A stretch of 58,053 bases of DNA from Runella sp. (GTDB taxonomy: Bacteria; Bacteroidota; Bacteroidia; Cytophagales; Spirosomataceae): NCBI RefSeq assembly GCF_027484545.1, contig NZ_JAIXST010000084.1, positions 1-58,053 of the forward strand, read 5' to 3'. Positions 24,492 to 34,549 of the stretch are shown one piece after another. Below the pieces are notes generated by a model that ran no database searches, was not told the DNA's origin, and saw only the letters and a list, made by a program, of their open reading frames with translations. The position numbers were made by a program, and so were the translations under genes. Each line of letters starts with the position of its first letter. Position 1 is the stretch's first letter.

Positions 24492-26369
24492 TTATTTCTG
24501 ATTAATTCGGGTTTGTAATTCATCCAATGAAACCGAAATTATCCTGCCAACTGGCTTACCATTTCGATAAGTAATGACCCTGAAGGTTTCAGCATCTTTG
24601 GGTATACTTATATGTTCACCAGCTATATATTTCTTACAATGGTGATCTGGATAAAAATTCTCGAACGAATAATAAACATCAAGCCCCTTAATTTGGGTTT
24701 CAACATCAATCAACAAATTGCCTTTTGAACCTTTTGACGGAACGATGGTGGCATCATAATGCGAGCGTGAATAAACAATATCATTTTTTAAAAAATAATC
24801 CAAATGCCTCTCAAGCCTATGCGTAAACCCCTCCCAGTTTTTTAATTGACTGGATGACCATAAAACCTCTGAAAGAGCCAATGCACGTGGAAGCAACATA
24901 TATTCCAAGTATGGATACGTTGAAATTTCTTCCGTCCAAATGCTTCCCTGCCCACCTAAAATAAATTTAGGGTCACAGCCTTCTGGCAATGGATTAAATT
25001 TATACACATCTTTTAATAGTAAAATACACTTACCATATGTAGCGGCAGGTGGCTCAATAGCAGGATCTCCCTGTCGGAAATCAAAATATGTCTCCCTTGT
25101 CGGGTTCATAACTACATAATGTCCTTTTTTTGATGCTTCTATACCAGGCTCTATCCCAGTCCAACTGGTTATTGCTGCATTTGGCGGCAGCCCACCTTTC
25201 ATAATCTCGTCCCAACCAATCAGCATTTTCCCATGCTTTTTCAAAATATCGCTGACCCTTTTTGTAAAGTAACTCTGCAATGCGTGAGCATCATTTAAAC
25301 CATTTTCTCGCATCCTTGCCTTACATTTATCACATTTCTCCCACCACTTATAGAAAGCTTCATCACCTCCAATATGTACATATTTATTAGGAAAAAGCAT
25401 AGCTACCTCCGAAAGTACATCTTCAACAAACGCAAATGTTGATTCTTTGCCGGCACATAAAATATTTTCACGAATACCTCCGATTGGACAGCCTGGACTA
25501 ACAAACTGGGAATCACCAGAACACGACAATTCTGAATACGATGCTATGGCAGCCAAGCTATGCCCCGGAAAATCGATTTCAGGCAAAATAGTCACATTTC
25601 GAGAATTTGCATATTTTATTAGTTCTCTCATTTCATTTTGAGTATAGAAACCTCCATCTGATGCAACTTCTCCCTTTTCCGGACAATCCCTTTTAGCCCA
25701 TAAACCAGTTCTTGGAACTCTCCATGCTCCAATAGTGGTTAGTTTAGGGCGTTTTTTTATCTCCAATCTCCATCCATGGTCATCTGTCAAATGCAACTGT
25801 AATGTGTTTAGTTTGTAAATGCCCATGTAATCAATTACATTTCTAAGTTGATTTAGGGTATAAAAATGTCTACTTACATCAATCATTATTCCTCTCCAGG
25901 CAAAGCGTGGCTCATCAATAATATTAACACAAGGAATTTTCATGCTCCCAGTAATGGGTAATAGTTGAAGTAAACTTTGAATCCCATAAAAAATCCCTTT
26001 CTGATCGATGGATTTTATAATGATCTGTTTTTCGGTTACCGTAAGCTCGTAGCCCTCTTTGTTTCCTATGGACATAGAAGGGTTGACTATTAAATTTATT
26101 GCCTTGCTCAATGGAGCATTTCTATTTATTTGTTCAAGTTTATATGAGGATCCAATGGCTAATTGTAGCCCTTTTGATAAATATTCGGATAAACTGTTAA
26201 GTTCACGGTGGTTATAACAAACTAAGGTATTCTTATTAAGAATGAAATCACCTTTACCAATTTCAACTTTTGTTGGCCACGGTATAATATTTATTCCTTT
26301 AGCAAAAGAATAATTTAGGGAGCAAATAACAACTATTATTAGATACAAAAAAAAATTACTATTTTTCAT
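24492..26369 (-). CDS. Beta-N-acetylhexosaminidase, GH20
   Basis: A 625-aa secreted enzyme with signal peptide (FLYLIIVVICSLNYSFA), an N-terminal GH20b domain (about 25-145) and the GH20 TIM barrel (about 150-510). Landmarks are RGIMIDVSRHF, LHLTDDHGWRLEI, LPEIDFPGHS and the catalytic Asp-Glu pair in HIGGDEAFYKWW (about 327-338), then LIGWDEI and QGSIWTEE. It should release terminal GlcNAc or GalNAc from glycans outside the cytoplasm, feeding the NagB-like/PfkB/PIG-L operon next to it. A promoter-like box and a 17-nt inverted repeat lie just upstream. Confidence 0.93.
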   Translation of the reverse strand: MKNSNFFLYLIIVVICSLNYSFAKGINIIPWPTKVEIGKGDFILNKNTLVCYNHRELNSLSEYLSKGLQLAIGSSYKLEQINRNAPLSKAINLIVNPSMSIGNKEGYELTVTEKQIIIKSIDQKGIFYGIQSLLQLLPITGSMKIPCVNIIDEPRFAWRGIMIDVSRHFYTLNQLRNVIDYMGIYKLNTLQLHLTDDHGWRLEIKKRPKLTTIGAWRVPRTGLWAKRDCPEKGEVASDGGFYTQNEMRELIKYANSRNVTILPEIDFPGHSLAAIASYSELSCSGDSQFVSPGCPIGGIRENILCAGKESTFAFVEDVLSEVAMLFPNKYVHIGGDEAFYKWWEKCDKCKARMRENGLNDAHALQSYFTKRVSDILKKHGKMLIGWDEIMKGGLPPNAAITSWTGIEPGIEASKKGHYVVMNPTRETYFDFRQGDPAIEPPAATYGKCILLLKDVYKFNPLPEGCDPKFILGGQGSIWTEEISTYPYLEYMLLPRALALSEVLWSSSQLKNWEGFTHRLERHLDYFLKNDIVYSRSHYDATIVPSKGSKGNLLIDVETQIKGLDVYYSFENFYPDHHCKKYIAGEHISIPKDAETFRVITYRNGKPVGRIISVSLDELQTRINQK

Positions 26370-26409
26370 AATTTTAAATTAATATTAAAAATCTAATTTG
26401 AATTTTTGA

Positions 26410-26441
26410 ACCGAAAATGTTTCGGTATGTGAGCAAAAATA
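26410..26441 (-). promoter_or_regulatory. Possible promoter and operator of GH20
   Basis: On the minus strand TATTTTTGC (26441-26433) matches the Bacteroidota -7 box. Just downstream, where transcription would start, ACCGAAA-ATG-TTTCGGT (26426-26410) is a perfect 7-bp inverted repeat, a plausible operator. The GH20 ATG follows about 40 nt later. The -33 element is not clear. Confidence 0.45.
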
Positions 26442-26500
26442 ATTCATATGTAGCCAAATTAGTTTAACTCCACACATAGAATTTTCTTTACAGCAGTTGC

Positions 26501-26773
26501 TCATGGTGGTATGGTGTTAGATGGTATTTTAATCGAGCCTAAGCCTGATAAATAATACTCGCCCGATGGAATAGTTGCCGTCCCCCCACCGACCTTTAAA
26601 GTAGTATCAAAAAGCATCAAAAATGCAGGCGTATTATCTGATTTTTCACTAGTTTTTGGATTAAACTGCGATAAATTAAAGGATGTCTCGAATATAGATT
26701 GACTCATAACATTCCCCGAAGAAACATACATAAAATAACCAACTAAAAGGGTAAATAAAAATCTTTTTTTCAT
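26501..26773 (-). pseudogene. N-terminal fragment of a beta-helix (pectate-lyase-like) gene
   Basis: Ninety residues with a signal peptide, then TSFNLSQFNPKTSEKSDNT, GGGTATIPSGEYYLSG and IKIPSNT. These align segment by segment with the first 90 residues of the 575-aa beta-helix protein at 13810-15537 (TSFHLSSYKPEATGRTDDT, GGGRVTIPPGKYLLQG, IVIPSNT). Similarity stops right after SNT and the frame ends three codons later, so the other about 485 residues are lost. Confidence 0.8.
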
Positions 26774-26965
26774 AATGTTTTGAATTAATGATTTAGTATT
26801 TTAATTAATTATTAAATCTTTAAATGTCAATTCACCTTACATTTCAACCATTTTGTTTGGGCAAGCCATAATTAAAAATCGGACTTGAGCAAAAGCCAAA
26901 TTAAAACCTAAAATAACGCCTAAAAGCTAACCAAAAATTGTAAGTATAAAATATTGATTATTAGA

Positions 26966-27841
26966 TTATTGTTCAAAATTCAATGACTTAAGAAATACTG
27001 ATGTTTTCATCATGGCCTCCTGATAAAATTTCTTTTCAAACATCATATAACCATGAATTCTTCCTTCGTTTGAGTATAGTTCGCAACGGTTCCCAGTATT
27101 TAACATGGTATCGCAAAAAGCTTTTGCTCCTTGATAAGGAGTTACTGTATCGCCGGTTCCGTGAAAAATGATGGTTGGTGGAAGTCCTGCCCGGACCTGG
27201 TGCAAAGGCGAAATTTTCTGCCAATGTTCTCCGATAACTTTATTTCCATATCCTTCAGGTGACGTATCTATTACAGGATAATATAATACCAGCGCATTGG
27301 GAACAGGCGAAATGGATAGATTGTCGTTACTTTCATTAAAAAGGGCTGTACCAGCAGCAATGTGTGATCCTGCAGAACCTCCACTGACAATGATTTTTTG
27401 TGGATTAATTCCCAATTCATCTGCATGTTGCCTAATGTATCGCAATCCTGTACGACCATTTTTCACACAATAGAAAACAACTGTACTTTCCCCTTTTTTT
27501 ATCAATCGGTATTGTATACTAATACCTACCATTCCCTTTTTAACAAACTCATTAATTATAGAGTAAAACCTACTAGGCTCACCACCTGTCCATGCACCGC
27601 CATGAATGGCGATAAAACAGGAACGTTTGTCGGTATTTTTATATCCCTCAGGTTCAAAAAAGTGCAGATATAATTCCTTTTCATCTACCGTTTTGTAAAG
27701 AATTTTACGATCAGGTTCCAGTTTAGCTGATTCTTCTGCTGCGTAATCTCTTATTGGCCTCTCTTGCGCATTGATAAAATATGAGAAGAAAACAAGAAGA
27801 ATAAAAACTAAAAAACTGCATTTAAAAACACTGTTTTTCAT
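26966..27841 (-). CDS. Secreted esterase (alpha/beta hydrolase), paralog of 12299-13810
   Basis: A 291-aa protein with signal peptide, HGGAW (80-84), GGSAG (154-158, nucleophile S156), FHGTGDTVTP and GRIHGYM. It aligns along its full length with the esterase half of the 503-aa protein (shared runs such as YYPVIDTSPEGYGNK) but stops where the DUF1080 domain would begin. It is therefore either the ancestral single-domain form or a copy that lost the second domain. It lies upstream of the beta-helix fragment, so an ancestral esterase/beta-helix pair seems to have been duplicated and then decayed. Substrate unknown. Confidence 0.85.
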   Translation of the reverse strand: MKNSVFKCSFLVFILLVFFSYFINAQERPIRDYAAEESAKLEPDRKILYKTVDEKELYLHFFEPEGYKNTDKRSCFIAIHGGAWTGGEPSRFYSIINEFVKKGMVGISIQYRLIKKGESTVVFYCVKNGRTGLRYIRQHADELGINPQKIIVSGGSAGSHIAAGTALFNESNDNLSISPVPNALVLYYPVIDTSPEGYGNKVIGEHWQKISPLHQVRAGLPPTIIFHGTGDTVTPYQGAKAFCDTMLNTGNRCELYSNEGRIHGYMMFEKKFYQEAMMKTSVFLKSLNFEQ

Positions 27842-27934
27842 ATCGTAATTTCTATTTAATTCTTTATTTTGGTGAAATCTTTACTCATAATAACTTCAGT
27901 CCCTGTTCTATTTACCTAAATTAAATATGTCAAC

Positions 27935-29374
27935 TTATCTATCTGTAAAAGGTCCGCCTCCATTTTTAACAAGGAGTTCCCTTACCCTTATACCATCAAT
28001 TAAGCCTACTTCTTTATTTAGTTTGGTCGCAATAGCGGCGGCTGTTCCAGCGGCTTCGCCCAATGCCATGGCAGTAGCTGTTACCCTTGAAGATGCCGCA
28101 GCATTGGCGCTTGCTGAATGACAACGACCTGCTACCAGTAAATTCGATATTTTTTGAGGTATAAGAGAGCGATAGGAAATATCATAAGGCAGGGGCTGGA
28201 AACCAGAACCTTCGTAGGGCTTATCGGTGGTAGCTTTATTGGGGTGAATATCTAAAAACCAGCATCCTGACGCAATGGCGTCATCATGGCGGCGATTGGT
28301 ACGCAGGTCTTCGACGGAAAGCACATATTTTCCCACAATCCGACGGCTTTCCCGCACGCCTATATACGGACCGCTGCTGATGAAATAACTGTCCTCAAAA
28401 CCGGGCACTGATTTCTTCCACGCCTGAAACATCGTCCAAGCGTCTTTTCGGCCTTGCATTTCGGCTCGGGTCAAATCGGCGGCATCACTGGCATCGGCGG
28501 CCACGCGTACGGCATGGACATAGGCTTCGTCTTTGGCAAAGGCAAATATGAGTCCGGGACCGTAAAACGCGGGCAACTCTCCCCGTTTATTTGCATTGAT
28601 CATTTCCTGCTTGGCAACCTCGGTCATTTCTGCCCGGCCGCTGTTGTTGGATGATTGGTCTTGCCTTTTCACATTGCCGATTCTAAAATGCAGGGTCAAA
28701 GGCATTAAAGGGGTCGTTTTTTCTACCACCGCTCCCGACCAAGTCGCTACATCGGCATCTCCCGTACAGTCAATGACCTGATTGGCTTCGATACGCGTAA
28801 TTCCGTCTTTATTGGAAATCATTACGGCCGTAATTCGCCCGTCTTTTACTTCGGTGTCACATACCATGCTGTGGTACAATACACTCAGATTTTTTTGTTC
28901 CAATATCAACGAATCGCAGAGCAATTTAAATTGCTCTACATTGTCAATAATTACGGTACTCCACTGTTTTGAAATCAACTCCGAACGGCAGTCGTCAATG
29001 TGTTTTGCGCCTTTGGGGGTAACCCCCATTTTATGAAGAAGTTCAGTCACGATTCCAAAGGTGACAAAACGACCCGTCGTTTTATCAATGAGGCCGTCAA
29101 AATACGGCAACCCTACGCAGGTAATGATCCCCCCCGAAAATCCTGCCCGTTCTACCAATAGGGTTTTGGCTCCGTTACGGGCAGAAGACAATGCCGCTGC
29201 GATACCGGCGCAGCCGCCACCGCAAACCAATACGTCAGTTTTGACGGTTTTTAAAGGCAATCGTGACAATGAGGAATGGGAAAGCAGCGGATTGGCAAGG
29301 CTCAGCGACCCCGTGGCTGTGGCCGCTACGGTGTTTTTGACAAATTCACGGCGGCTGTTTTTTGAGGATGACAT
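27935..29374 (-). CDS. Tat-exported FAD-dependent oxidoreductase
   Basis: A 479-aa protein beginning SRREFVKNTVAA, a twin-arginine signal. A Rossmann FAD-binding motif follows (VLVCGGGCAGIAAALSSARNG, about 46-66) and a C-terminal FAD contact SNLLVAGRCHSASANAA (about 420-436), as in FAD_oxidored family proteins. These are often found in Bacteroidota and Planctomycetes sugar and glycan loci. It follows susD by 84 nt on the same strand. It may oxidise a sugar ring hydroxyl, which would fit with DUF1080 in the region; the substrate is not visible. Confidence 0.85.
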   Translation of the reverse strand: MSSSKNSRREFVKNTVAATATGSLSLANPLLSHSSLSRLPLKTVKTDVLVCGGGCAGIAAALSSARNGAKTLLVERAGFSGGIITCVGLPYFDGLIDKTTGRFVTFGIVTELLHKMGVTPKGAKHIDDCRSELISKQWSTVIIDNVEQFKLLCDSLILEQKNLSVLYHSMVCDTEVKDGRITAVMISNKDGITRIEANQVIDCTGDADVATWSGAVVEKTTPLMPLTLHFRIGNVKRQDQSSNNSGRAEMTEVAKQEMINANKRGELPAFYGPGLIFAFAKDEAYVHAVRVAADASDAADLTRAEMQGRKDAWTMFQAWKKSVPGFEDSYFISSGPYIGVRESRRIVGKYVLSVEDLRTNRRHDDAIASGCWFLDIHPNKATTDKPYEGSGFQPLPYDISYRSLIPQKISNLLVAGRCHSASANAAASSRVTATAMALGEAAGTAAAIATKLNKEVGLIDGIRVRELLVKNGGGPFTDR

Positions 29375-29458
29375 ATCAGATCAGGTGTTTTGTTTAAAAA
29401 AAGTGGAGCAGTATAGTAGTTTTCGATAAAACTGCTCCACCGTGTAAATGATAAAAGA

Positions 29459-30901
29459 TTAGTAACCGGGATTCTGCTTCAGGGCTGGATTGACATCAAT
29501 CTCATTTTGAGGAATGGGGTACAGCAGATTTTTTTCGGCTACCGGTACTCCCGCTTTTGTTAAAGTTTCAATGTATTTGCCTGTACGCAGCAGATCCCAG
29601 CGGCGGTGCCCTTCAAAGCACAGCTCCCAGCTGCGTTCCTGCATTACAGCATCCCGGAATTGCTCCTTGGTAAGCCCTTTTAGATCCTGCGGACCCGTGG
29701 TAAGGGCGGCTCCGCCTCTGGCACGAGCCCGGATCTGGTTGATGGCCGCGTAAGCGTCGGCAGTTGGGCCGCTGAGTTCATTCAGTGCTTCGGCATACAT
29801 CAGCAGCACATCCGCATAACGCACCACCATGAAATTGTTTCGAGCCTGATTGACCCCACAGGCCAGCGGATCCCAGTACTTACCGGAGCCGGGGCCCTGA
29901 TCGGCTCCTGGTTTAATAACAGCGCCGGTGGAGGGATTAATGCCTTGGGTGACCACGTTTATTTCTTTACGGGTATCTCCAACAATATAAGAATTGACAT
30001 GCAGAGGAGTAACGTAATGAAAACCTCCTGCCTGCTGAATGGGATACGTAAAAACAATGGCAAAAGATTGAGCCATCGCACTGCCGTAAGTGGCTAAAAT
30101 GCAACTGTACTGTACTGAAAAAATATGCTCAGGGCCATTTTTCTTTTCAGGCGGAAAAACGTCCTTATAGGCGGCTACCAAGCTATAAGCCTTAGAATCA
30201 ATAACCTCTTTGGCTTTGGAAGCGGCATTGGCATAGTCCTTACGCGTAAGATAGACTTTGGCCAAAATTGACTTGGCAGCCCCTGAGGTGGCACGACCGA
30301 TTTCACTTAATACCGTGTATTTTAAGGGTAAAACGCCTTCTGCTTCTTTTAAATCCAATATAATTTGGTCATATATTTTATCAACCCCGTCACGAGGGCG
30401 CTGTACATTGACAACATCTGCGGTAGGGGTTGTAATAAGCGGCACATCACCAAATACCCTTACTAAATTGAAATATGCCAAAGCACGAAGAAATTTTGCC
30501 TCTCCCACTACCTGAGCACGGAGTTTGGTATCCATAGCTATGGTAGGAACGTTAATAATTGCCCGATTTGCCCGGTCAATAAGCAGGTATGAGTTGGTAT
30601 AAAACCCATCAAAAATGGTATTGGCGGAGGTATAACGATTGAGGTCAATCTCACGAGCTTCAGCCAGAAACGGATTCACTTCCAATTCTTCACCGCTTAC
30701 ATCAGACAGGTTAATGATATTCATATTATAAACAGTTCTTAACCGGTCATACACACCATTTATCGCCGAAGTGGCATCTTTAGCCGATTTAAAAGAATTT
30801 TCCTCAACAAAGAAACTTTCGGGTGTTTCTTCCAGTAAGCTCTCACAACTCATCGTGATGAGCAGCAGAAAACCTATTAATAGCGTATGTTTGATTTTCA
30901 T
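29459..30901 (-). CDS. susD: SusD/RagB-family outer-membrane glycan-binding lipoprotein
   Basis: A 480-aa lipoprotein with lipobox LLITMSCES, TPR-like SusD helices (AINGVYDRLR, AKFLRALAYFNLVRVFGDVPL about 134-154) and the C-terminal SusD signature QERSWELCFEGHRRWDLLRTG (about 430-450), ending NPALKQNPGY. It forms the lid of the SusC transporter and binds the glycan at the cell surface. It lies 20 nt after susC in the same operon. Confidence 0.95.
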   Translation of the reverse strand: MKIKHTLLIGFLLLITMSCESLLEETPESFFVEENSFKSAKDATSAINGVYDRLRTVYNMNIINLSDVSGEELEVNPFLAEAREIDLNRYTSANTIFDGFYTNSYLLIDRANRAIINVPTIAMDTKLRAQVVGEAKFLRALAYFNLVRVFGDVPLITTPTADVVNVQRPRDGVDKIYDQIILDLKEAEGVLPLKYTVLSEIGRATSGAAKSILAKVYLTRKDYANAASKAKEVIDSKAYSLVAAYKDVFPPEKKNGPEHIFSVQYSCILATYGSAMAQSFAIVFTYPIQQAGGFHYVTPLHVNSYIVGDTRKEINVVTQGINPSTGAVIKPGADQGPGSGKYWDPLACGVNQARNNFMVVRYADVLLMYAEALNELSGPTADAYAAINQIRARARGGAALTTGPQDLKGLTKEQFRDAVMQERSWELCFEGHRRWDLLRTGKYIETLTKAGVPVAEKNLLYPIPQNEIDVNPALKQNPGY

Positions 30902-30921
30902 TTGAGTTAGTCGGTTTAAAG

Positions 30922-33900
30922 TTAAAAAGTAAGATTTGCACCAAAAGTGACGGTACGGGAGGCAGGGTAAGCAAAACGGTCAAATCCGTAAAGCGTATTG
31001 CTGTTAAAATCAGAATTGACTTCAGGGTCGTACCCACGGTAGTTGGTGAAGGTGAGGAGATTTTGACCGCTTACGTAAACCCTTGCTCGCTTCATCCATT
31101 TTGTTTTAAGGGGCAACTGGTAACTCAAAGATACGTTTTTGACTCGCAGAAAAGAGCCGTCTTCCACCCAATAGTCACTAACCGGTATTGTCCATTGACG
31201 GCTTGCAGGTATGGTGTTTGAGGGTTTATCACTTTTCCAATGGTTATCGTACCATTCCTTTAATACTCCACCTCCCTGATCACCGCCGTAGATCTGACGA
31301 AATGTAGAATTAAAAATGTCATTGCCATACACTCCTTGCAGGAAAATAGATAAATCAAAGTTTTTGTAAGACAGGTTATTGGTTAGACCAAAAATCGCTT
31401 TAGGCAAACCGTTCCCTACGATGGTTCTGTCGGTGGAAGCGTTATAAACCCCATTACCATTTACATCCTTATAACGAGGTGCTCCGGGAAGTGAACCCGC
31501 CACCGCCAAAGGCCCGGCAGCCTTGATTTCGTCGGCAGTCTGGTAAATACCGTCAAAGATAACACCATACATGGAACCCAGAGGCTCACCAACTCTGACA
31601 ATTACTTCGCTTTCGCTGCCTACAAAGTATTGAGAAACCCCGTCAGCTAATTTCGTTACCTTGTTTTTATTGAAGGACACGTTGCCGTTGGTCGTCCATT
31701 TCAATCCTTTGGGAGTATTAATATTGGTTGAACTGATTCCTAATTCAAACCCACGATTTTCTACACTGCCAATATTACGCAGTACCGATGTAAAACCGGT
31801 AGTAGCAGGCAATTCTACGTTTAACAACAAATCGTTGGTCGTTTTGATGTAGTAATCAGCCGTGATTTGAATTCGATTATTCAATAATCCAAAATCCAAA
31901 CCGGCGTCAAACTGAGCGGTTTTTTCCCACCGTAAATCCTGATTGGCAATGCGACTGGCCTGAATGAACAATTGTTCCTGATCATTCAGCACGGTGCGCC
32001 CCGTACTGTAAGCAGAAAGCGAGTTGTATAATCCAATGCCATCGTTGCCCGTTAGGCCGTAACTCACCCTTAGTTTTAAATCACTGATTGTGGTGGTGTT
32101 ACGAAGAAAATTTTCGTCGGATACCCGCCAGGCAAATGCTCCTGAAGGGAAAAATCCGTATTTATTGTTAGCCCCGAATCGGGACGAACCATCCATACGA
32201 CCAGTAAACGTGAATAAATACCGGTCTTTCAGGCGATAATTGACCCGACCCAAATAGGAAGCCAAACCCCACTGAGCAATAGAGCCGGAGGGCGCAAGCA
32301 ATTTGTTCCCAAGTCCGAGATTTCCCGCACCGAGCGAGAAATTAGGGAAATCCTGCGCTTCGGTATAGGTACGTACTTCACGGTTTTTTTGAAAGGTAAC
32401 TCCCGCTAATACATCAAATCCGTGATCTTTGTTCAATGTTTTGGAGTAATTGAGGGTATTTTCATTAAGTAGGTTAGTACTTACTGCGTTACCTACGCTT
32501 CCGTATCCATTTAATGTATTGGCAAGTGATGTTTGAGGGGTGTAAAATACATTGCGACGGGTGTTAATAATGTCTCCACCCACACTGATACGCCCTGTTA
32601 AGCCTTCTGCCAGGTTGATTTCGCCAAATAAAGAACCTAAAATACGGTCGCTTTGCAGGGTGTTGGTACTGGTTTTAAGCACCGCTACGGGATTTGCCGC
32701 TGCCGACATCCCCAAAAAATTCAGCGTATAGGTGCCATCAGGATTGAAAATGGTCATGGCTGGGGTTGCGGCAAGCGCTGATTGCACAGGAGAAGAAGTA
32801 CTTCCCGCTCCGCTTACGCTCGGTTCACTTACTAAATTGTTGTCACTTCGGGTCATGGTAAAATTGGTACCCACTTTGATGCGGTTTGTCAGGCGTGCAT
32901 CCAAATTCATTCGGGCTGAGTAGCGCTTAAAGTTGTTAGTAAGTACAATCCCGTCTTGATTGAAGTAGTTTCCACTCACCAAATAGCGAAGTTTATCGCT
33001 TCCGCCTGAAAGAGTAAGTTGGTAGCTTTGTGTAGGTGCATCCCGATAAATTTCCCGCTGCCAATTTGTACCCGGCAGGTAATCATCGGGTTTTTTAGTT
33101 CCGTAGGCAGGGTCTGTACCAAAGCGTTCGGTACGGCCTAAATTCACCAACTGTTCGTTCTTTGCTTTCAGTGATTCTGAGGCATTAACAAGCTCGTGCA
33201 TTTTAGTGATTCGGGAAATACTGTAAAAAGTTTCAAATTCAATATTGGATTGTCCTTCTTTGCCCCTTTTGGTGGTTATCAATACCACTCCATTTGCCCC
33301 CCTTGACCCGTAAATAGCCGTGGCAGAGGCATCTTTCAATACCTCCATAGATTCAATATCATTCGGATTGAGCGTTGCCAGTACGTTGGGAAATGCATCA
33401 GATCTGGTATTGCCGCTATTGAGTCCCTGTGCCGGCGTGGGGTTGGTGACAGGAAAGCCGTCAATGACATACAAAGGCTCGTTACTGGCCGAAATGGAAT
33501 TACCTCCCCGCACTCTTACCTGTACGCCGCCACCTGCAGCATTAGATGATTGGGTTACCTGAACCCCCGATACGCGCCCCTGTAAGGCCTGATTCAGGCC
33601 GGAAACCGGCTGTGCTTTAATTTCAGCCGAACCGATAGAAGCAACCGAGCCGGTCAGATCCCGTTTTTTTACGGTCCCGTATCCCACCACTACCACTTCA
33701 TTCAGGGCTTTTGTATCGGCTTTCAGAGAAATAGTGAATGTAGTTTGAGCGCCAACGTTAACTTCCTGCGCGAGGTAGCCCACATAACTGAAGATCAGTA
33801 TGGAATTGGCAGTGGGGATGTCAATTTTGAATTTACCTTCGGGATCTGTGGTGGTTCCGAGGTTTGTTCCTTTCACCACAATACTGACCCCCGGCAGGCC

Positions 33901-34368
33901 GCTGCCGTTATCGTCGGTCACGGTTCCTTTGACCGGAATATCGACTTTGGCTTCACTGCTTTTTTCGACGCTGATCACCGCCGGGCTCTGTCCGTTTCCC
34001 ATGACCGGCGCACGACTCAGTACAATTTGATTATTTCTGAATAAACGATACGAAATATTGCGAGGTGACAGTACTTTCTGCAAAACGCTTTCCAGCGTTT
34101 CATTCTGTAACTCTATCGTTATCGGTGCCTGCGACGCAATGATCTCCCGTTCGTACGAAAATATCACATCCACCTGTTTTTCAATGGTATTGAGCAGGTT
34201 TTTAAAGCTCCCGTTTCTGAGCGAGAGCGAAACGCGTTCCTGTAGGCGTTCCTGTCCGTGACCGGGGCGGGCATTGCCCACCCCCACAATACAGACCATT
34301 AACATGAGTTGGGCGACCGAGATTTTCATAAGCCTGCCAATCGCTTTTTTGGTAAATAAATTTGACAT
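30922..34368 (-). CDS. susC: SusC-type TonB-dependent receptor with STN signalling domain
   Basis: A 1148-aa outer-membrane receptor. After the signal peptide comes an STN domain (about 40-115, VSLSLRNGSFKNLL to SYRLFRNNQIVLS), a carboxypeptidase-like beta-sandwich (KGTVTDDNGSGLPGVSIVVKG), the plug (YGTVKKRDLTGSV, IESMEVLKDASATAIYGSRG) and the barrel to the final VTFGANLTF. The STN domain marks it as a transducing receptor that talks to FecR (34550-35644) and the ECF sigma factor. I choose the ATG at 34368; the frame can be extended only to a TTG at 34398. Confidence 0.95.
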   Translation of the reverse strand: MSNLFTKKAIGRLMKISVAQLMLMVCIVGVGNARPGHGQERLQERVSLSLRNGSFKNLLNTIEKQVDVIFSYEREIIASQAPITIELQNETLESVLQKVLSPRNISYRLFRNNQIVLSRAPVMGNGQSPAVISVEKSSEAKVDIPVKGTVTDDNGSGLPGVSIVVKGTNLGTTTDPEGKFKIDIPTANSILIFSYVGYLAQEVNVGAQTTFTISLKADTKALNEVVVVGYGTVKKRDLTGSVASIGSAEIKAQPVSGLNQALQGRVSGVQVTQSSNAAGGGVQVRVRGGNSISASNEPLYVIDGFPVTNPTPAQGLNSGNTRSDAFPNVLATLNPNDIESMEVLKDASATAIYGSRGANGVVLITTKRGKEGQSNIEFETFYSISRITKMHELVNASESLKAKNEQLVNLGRTERFGTDPAYGTKKPDDYLPGTNWQREIYRDAPTQSYQLTLSGGSDKLRYLVSGNYFNQDGIVLTNNFKRYSARMNLDARLTNRIKVGTNFTMTRSDNNLVSEPSVSGAGSTSSPVQSALAATPAMTIFNPDGTYTLNFLGMSAAANPVAVLKTSTNTLQSDRILGSLFGEINLAEGLTGRISVGGDIINTRRNVFYTPQTSLANTLNGYGSVGNAVSTNLLNENTLNYSKTLNKDHGFDVLAGVTFQKNREVRTYTEAQDFPNFSLGAGNLGLGNKLLAPSGSIAQWGLASYLGRVNYRLKDRYLFTFTGRMDGSSRFGANNKYGFFPSGAFAWRVSDENFLRNTTTISDLKLRVSYGLTGNDGIGLYNSLSAYSTGRTVLNDQEQLFIQASRIANQDLRWEKTAQFDAGLDFGLLNNRIQITADYYIKTTNDLLLNVELPATTGFTSVLRNIGSVENRGFELGISSTNINTPKGLKWTTNGNVSFNKNKVTKLADGVSQYFVGSESEVIVRVGEPLGSMYGVIFDGIYQTADEIKAAGPLAVAGSLPGAPRYKDVNGNGVYNASTDRTIVGNGLPKAIFGLTNNLSYKNFDLSIFLQGVYGNDIFNSTFRQIYGGDQGGGVLKEWYDNHWKSDKPSNTIPASRQWTIPVSDYWVEDGSFLRVKNVSLSYQLPLKTKWMKRARVYVSGQNLLTFTNYRGYDPEVNSDFNSNTLYGFDRFAYPASRTVTFGANLTF

Positions 34369-34549
34369 AATTTTGTTTGTTTTTGTTTGAATAAGCAAAA
34401 CACTCTCATCCTCCTGCCTTGCCGGGCAGCGGTGAAAATCAATCGGGAATGATGTAGCCGCATCGTTCCCTTTTTTGTAAATCCGGAAAAAGGTTATTTG
34501 TTCATAGGGTATAAAGTTGGGTTGAACGGGAGAAGGTTAACGGTTTATT

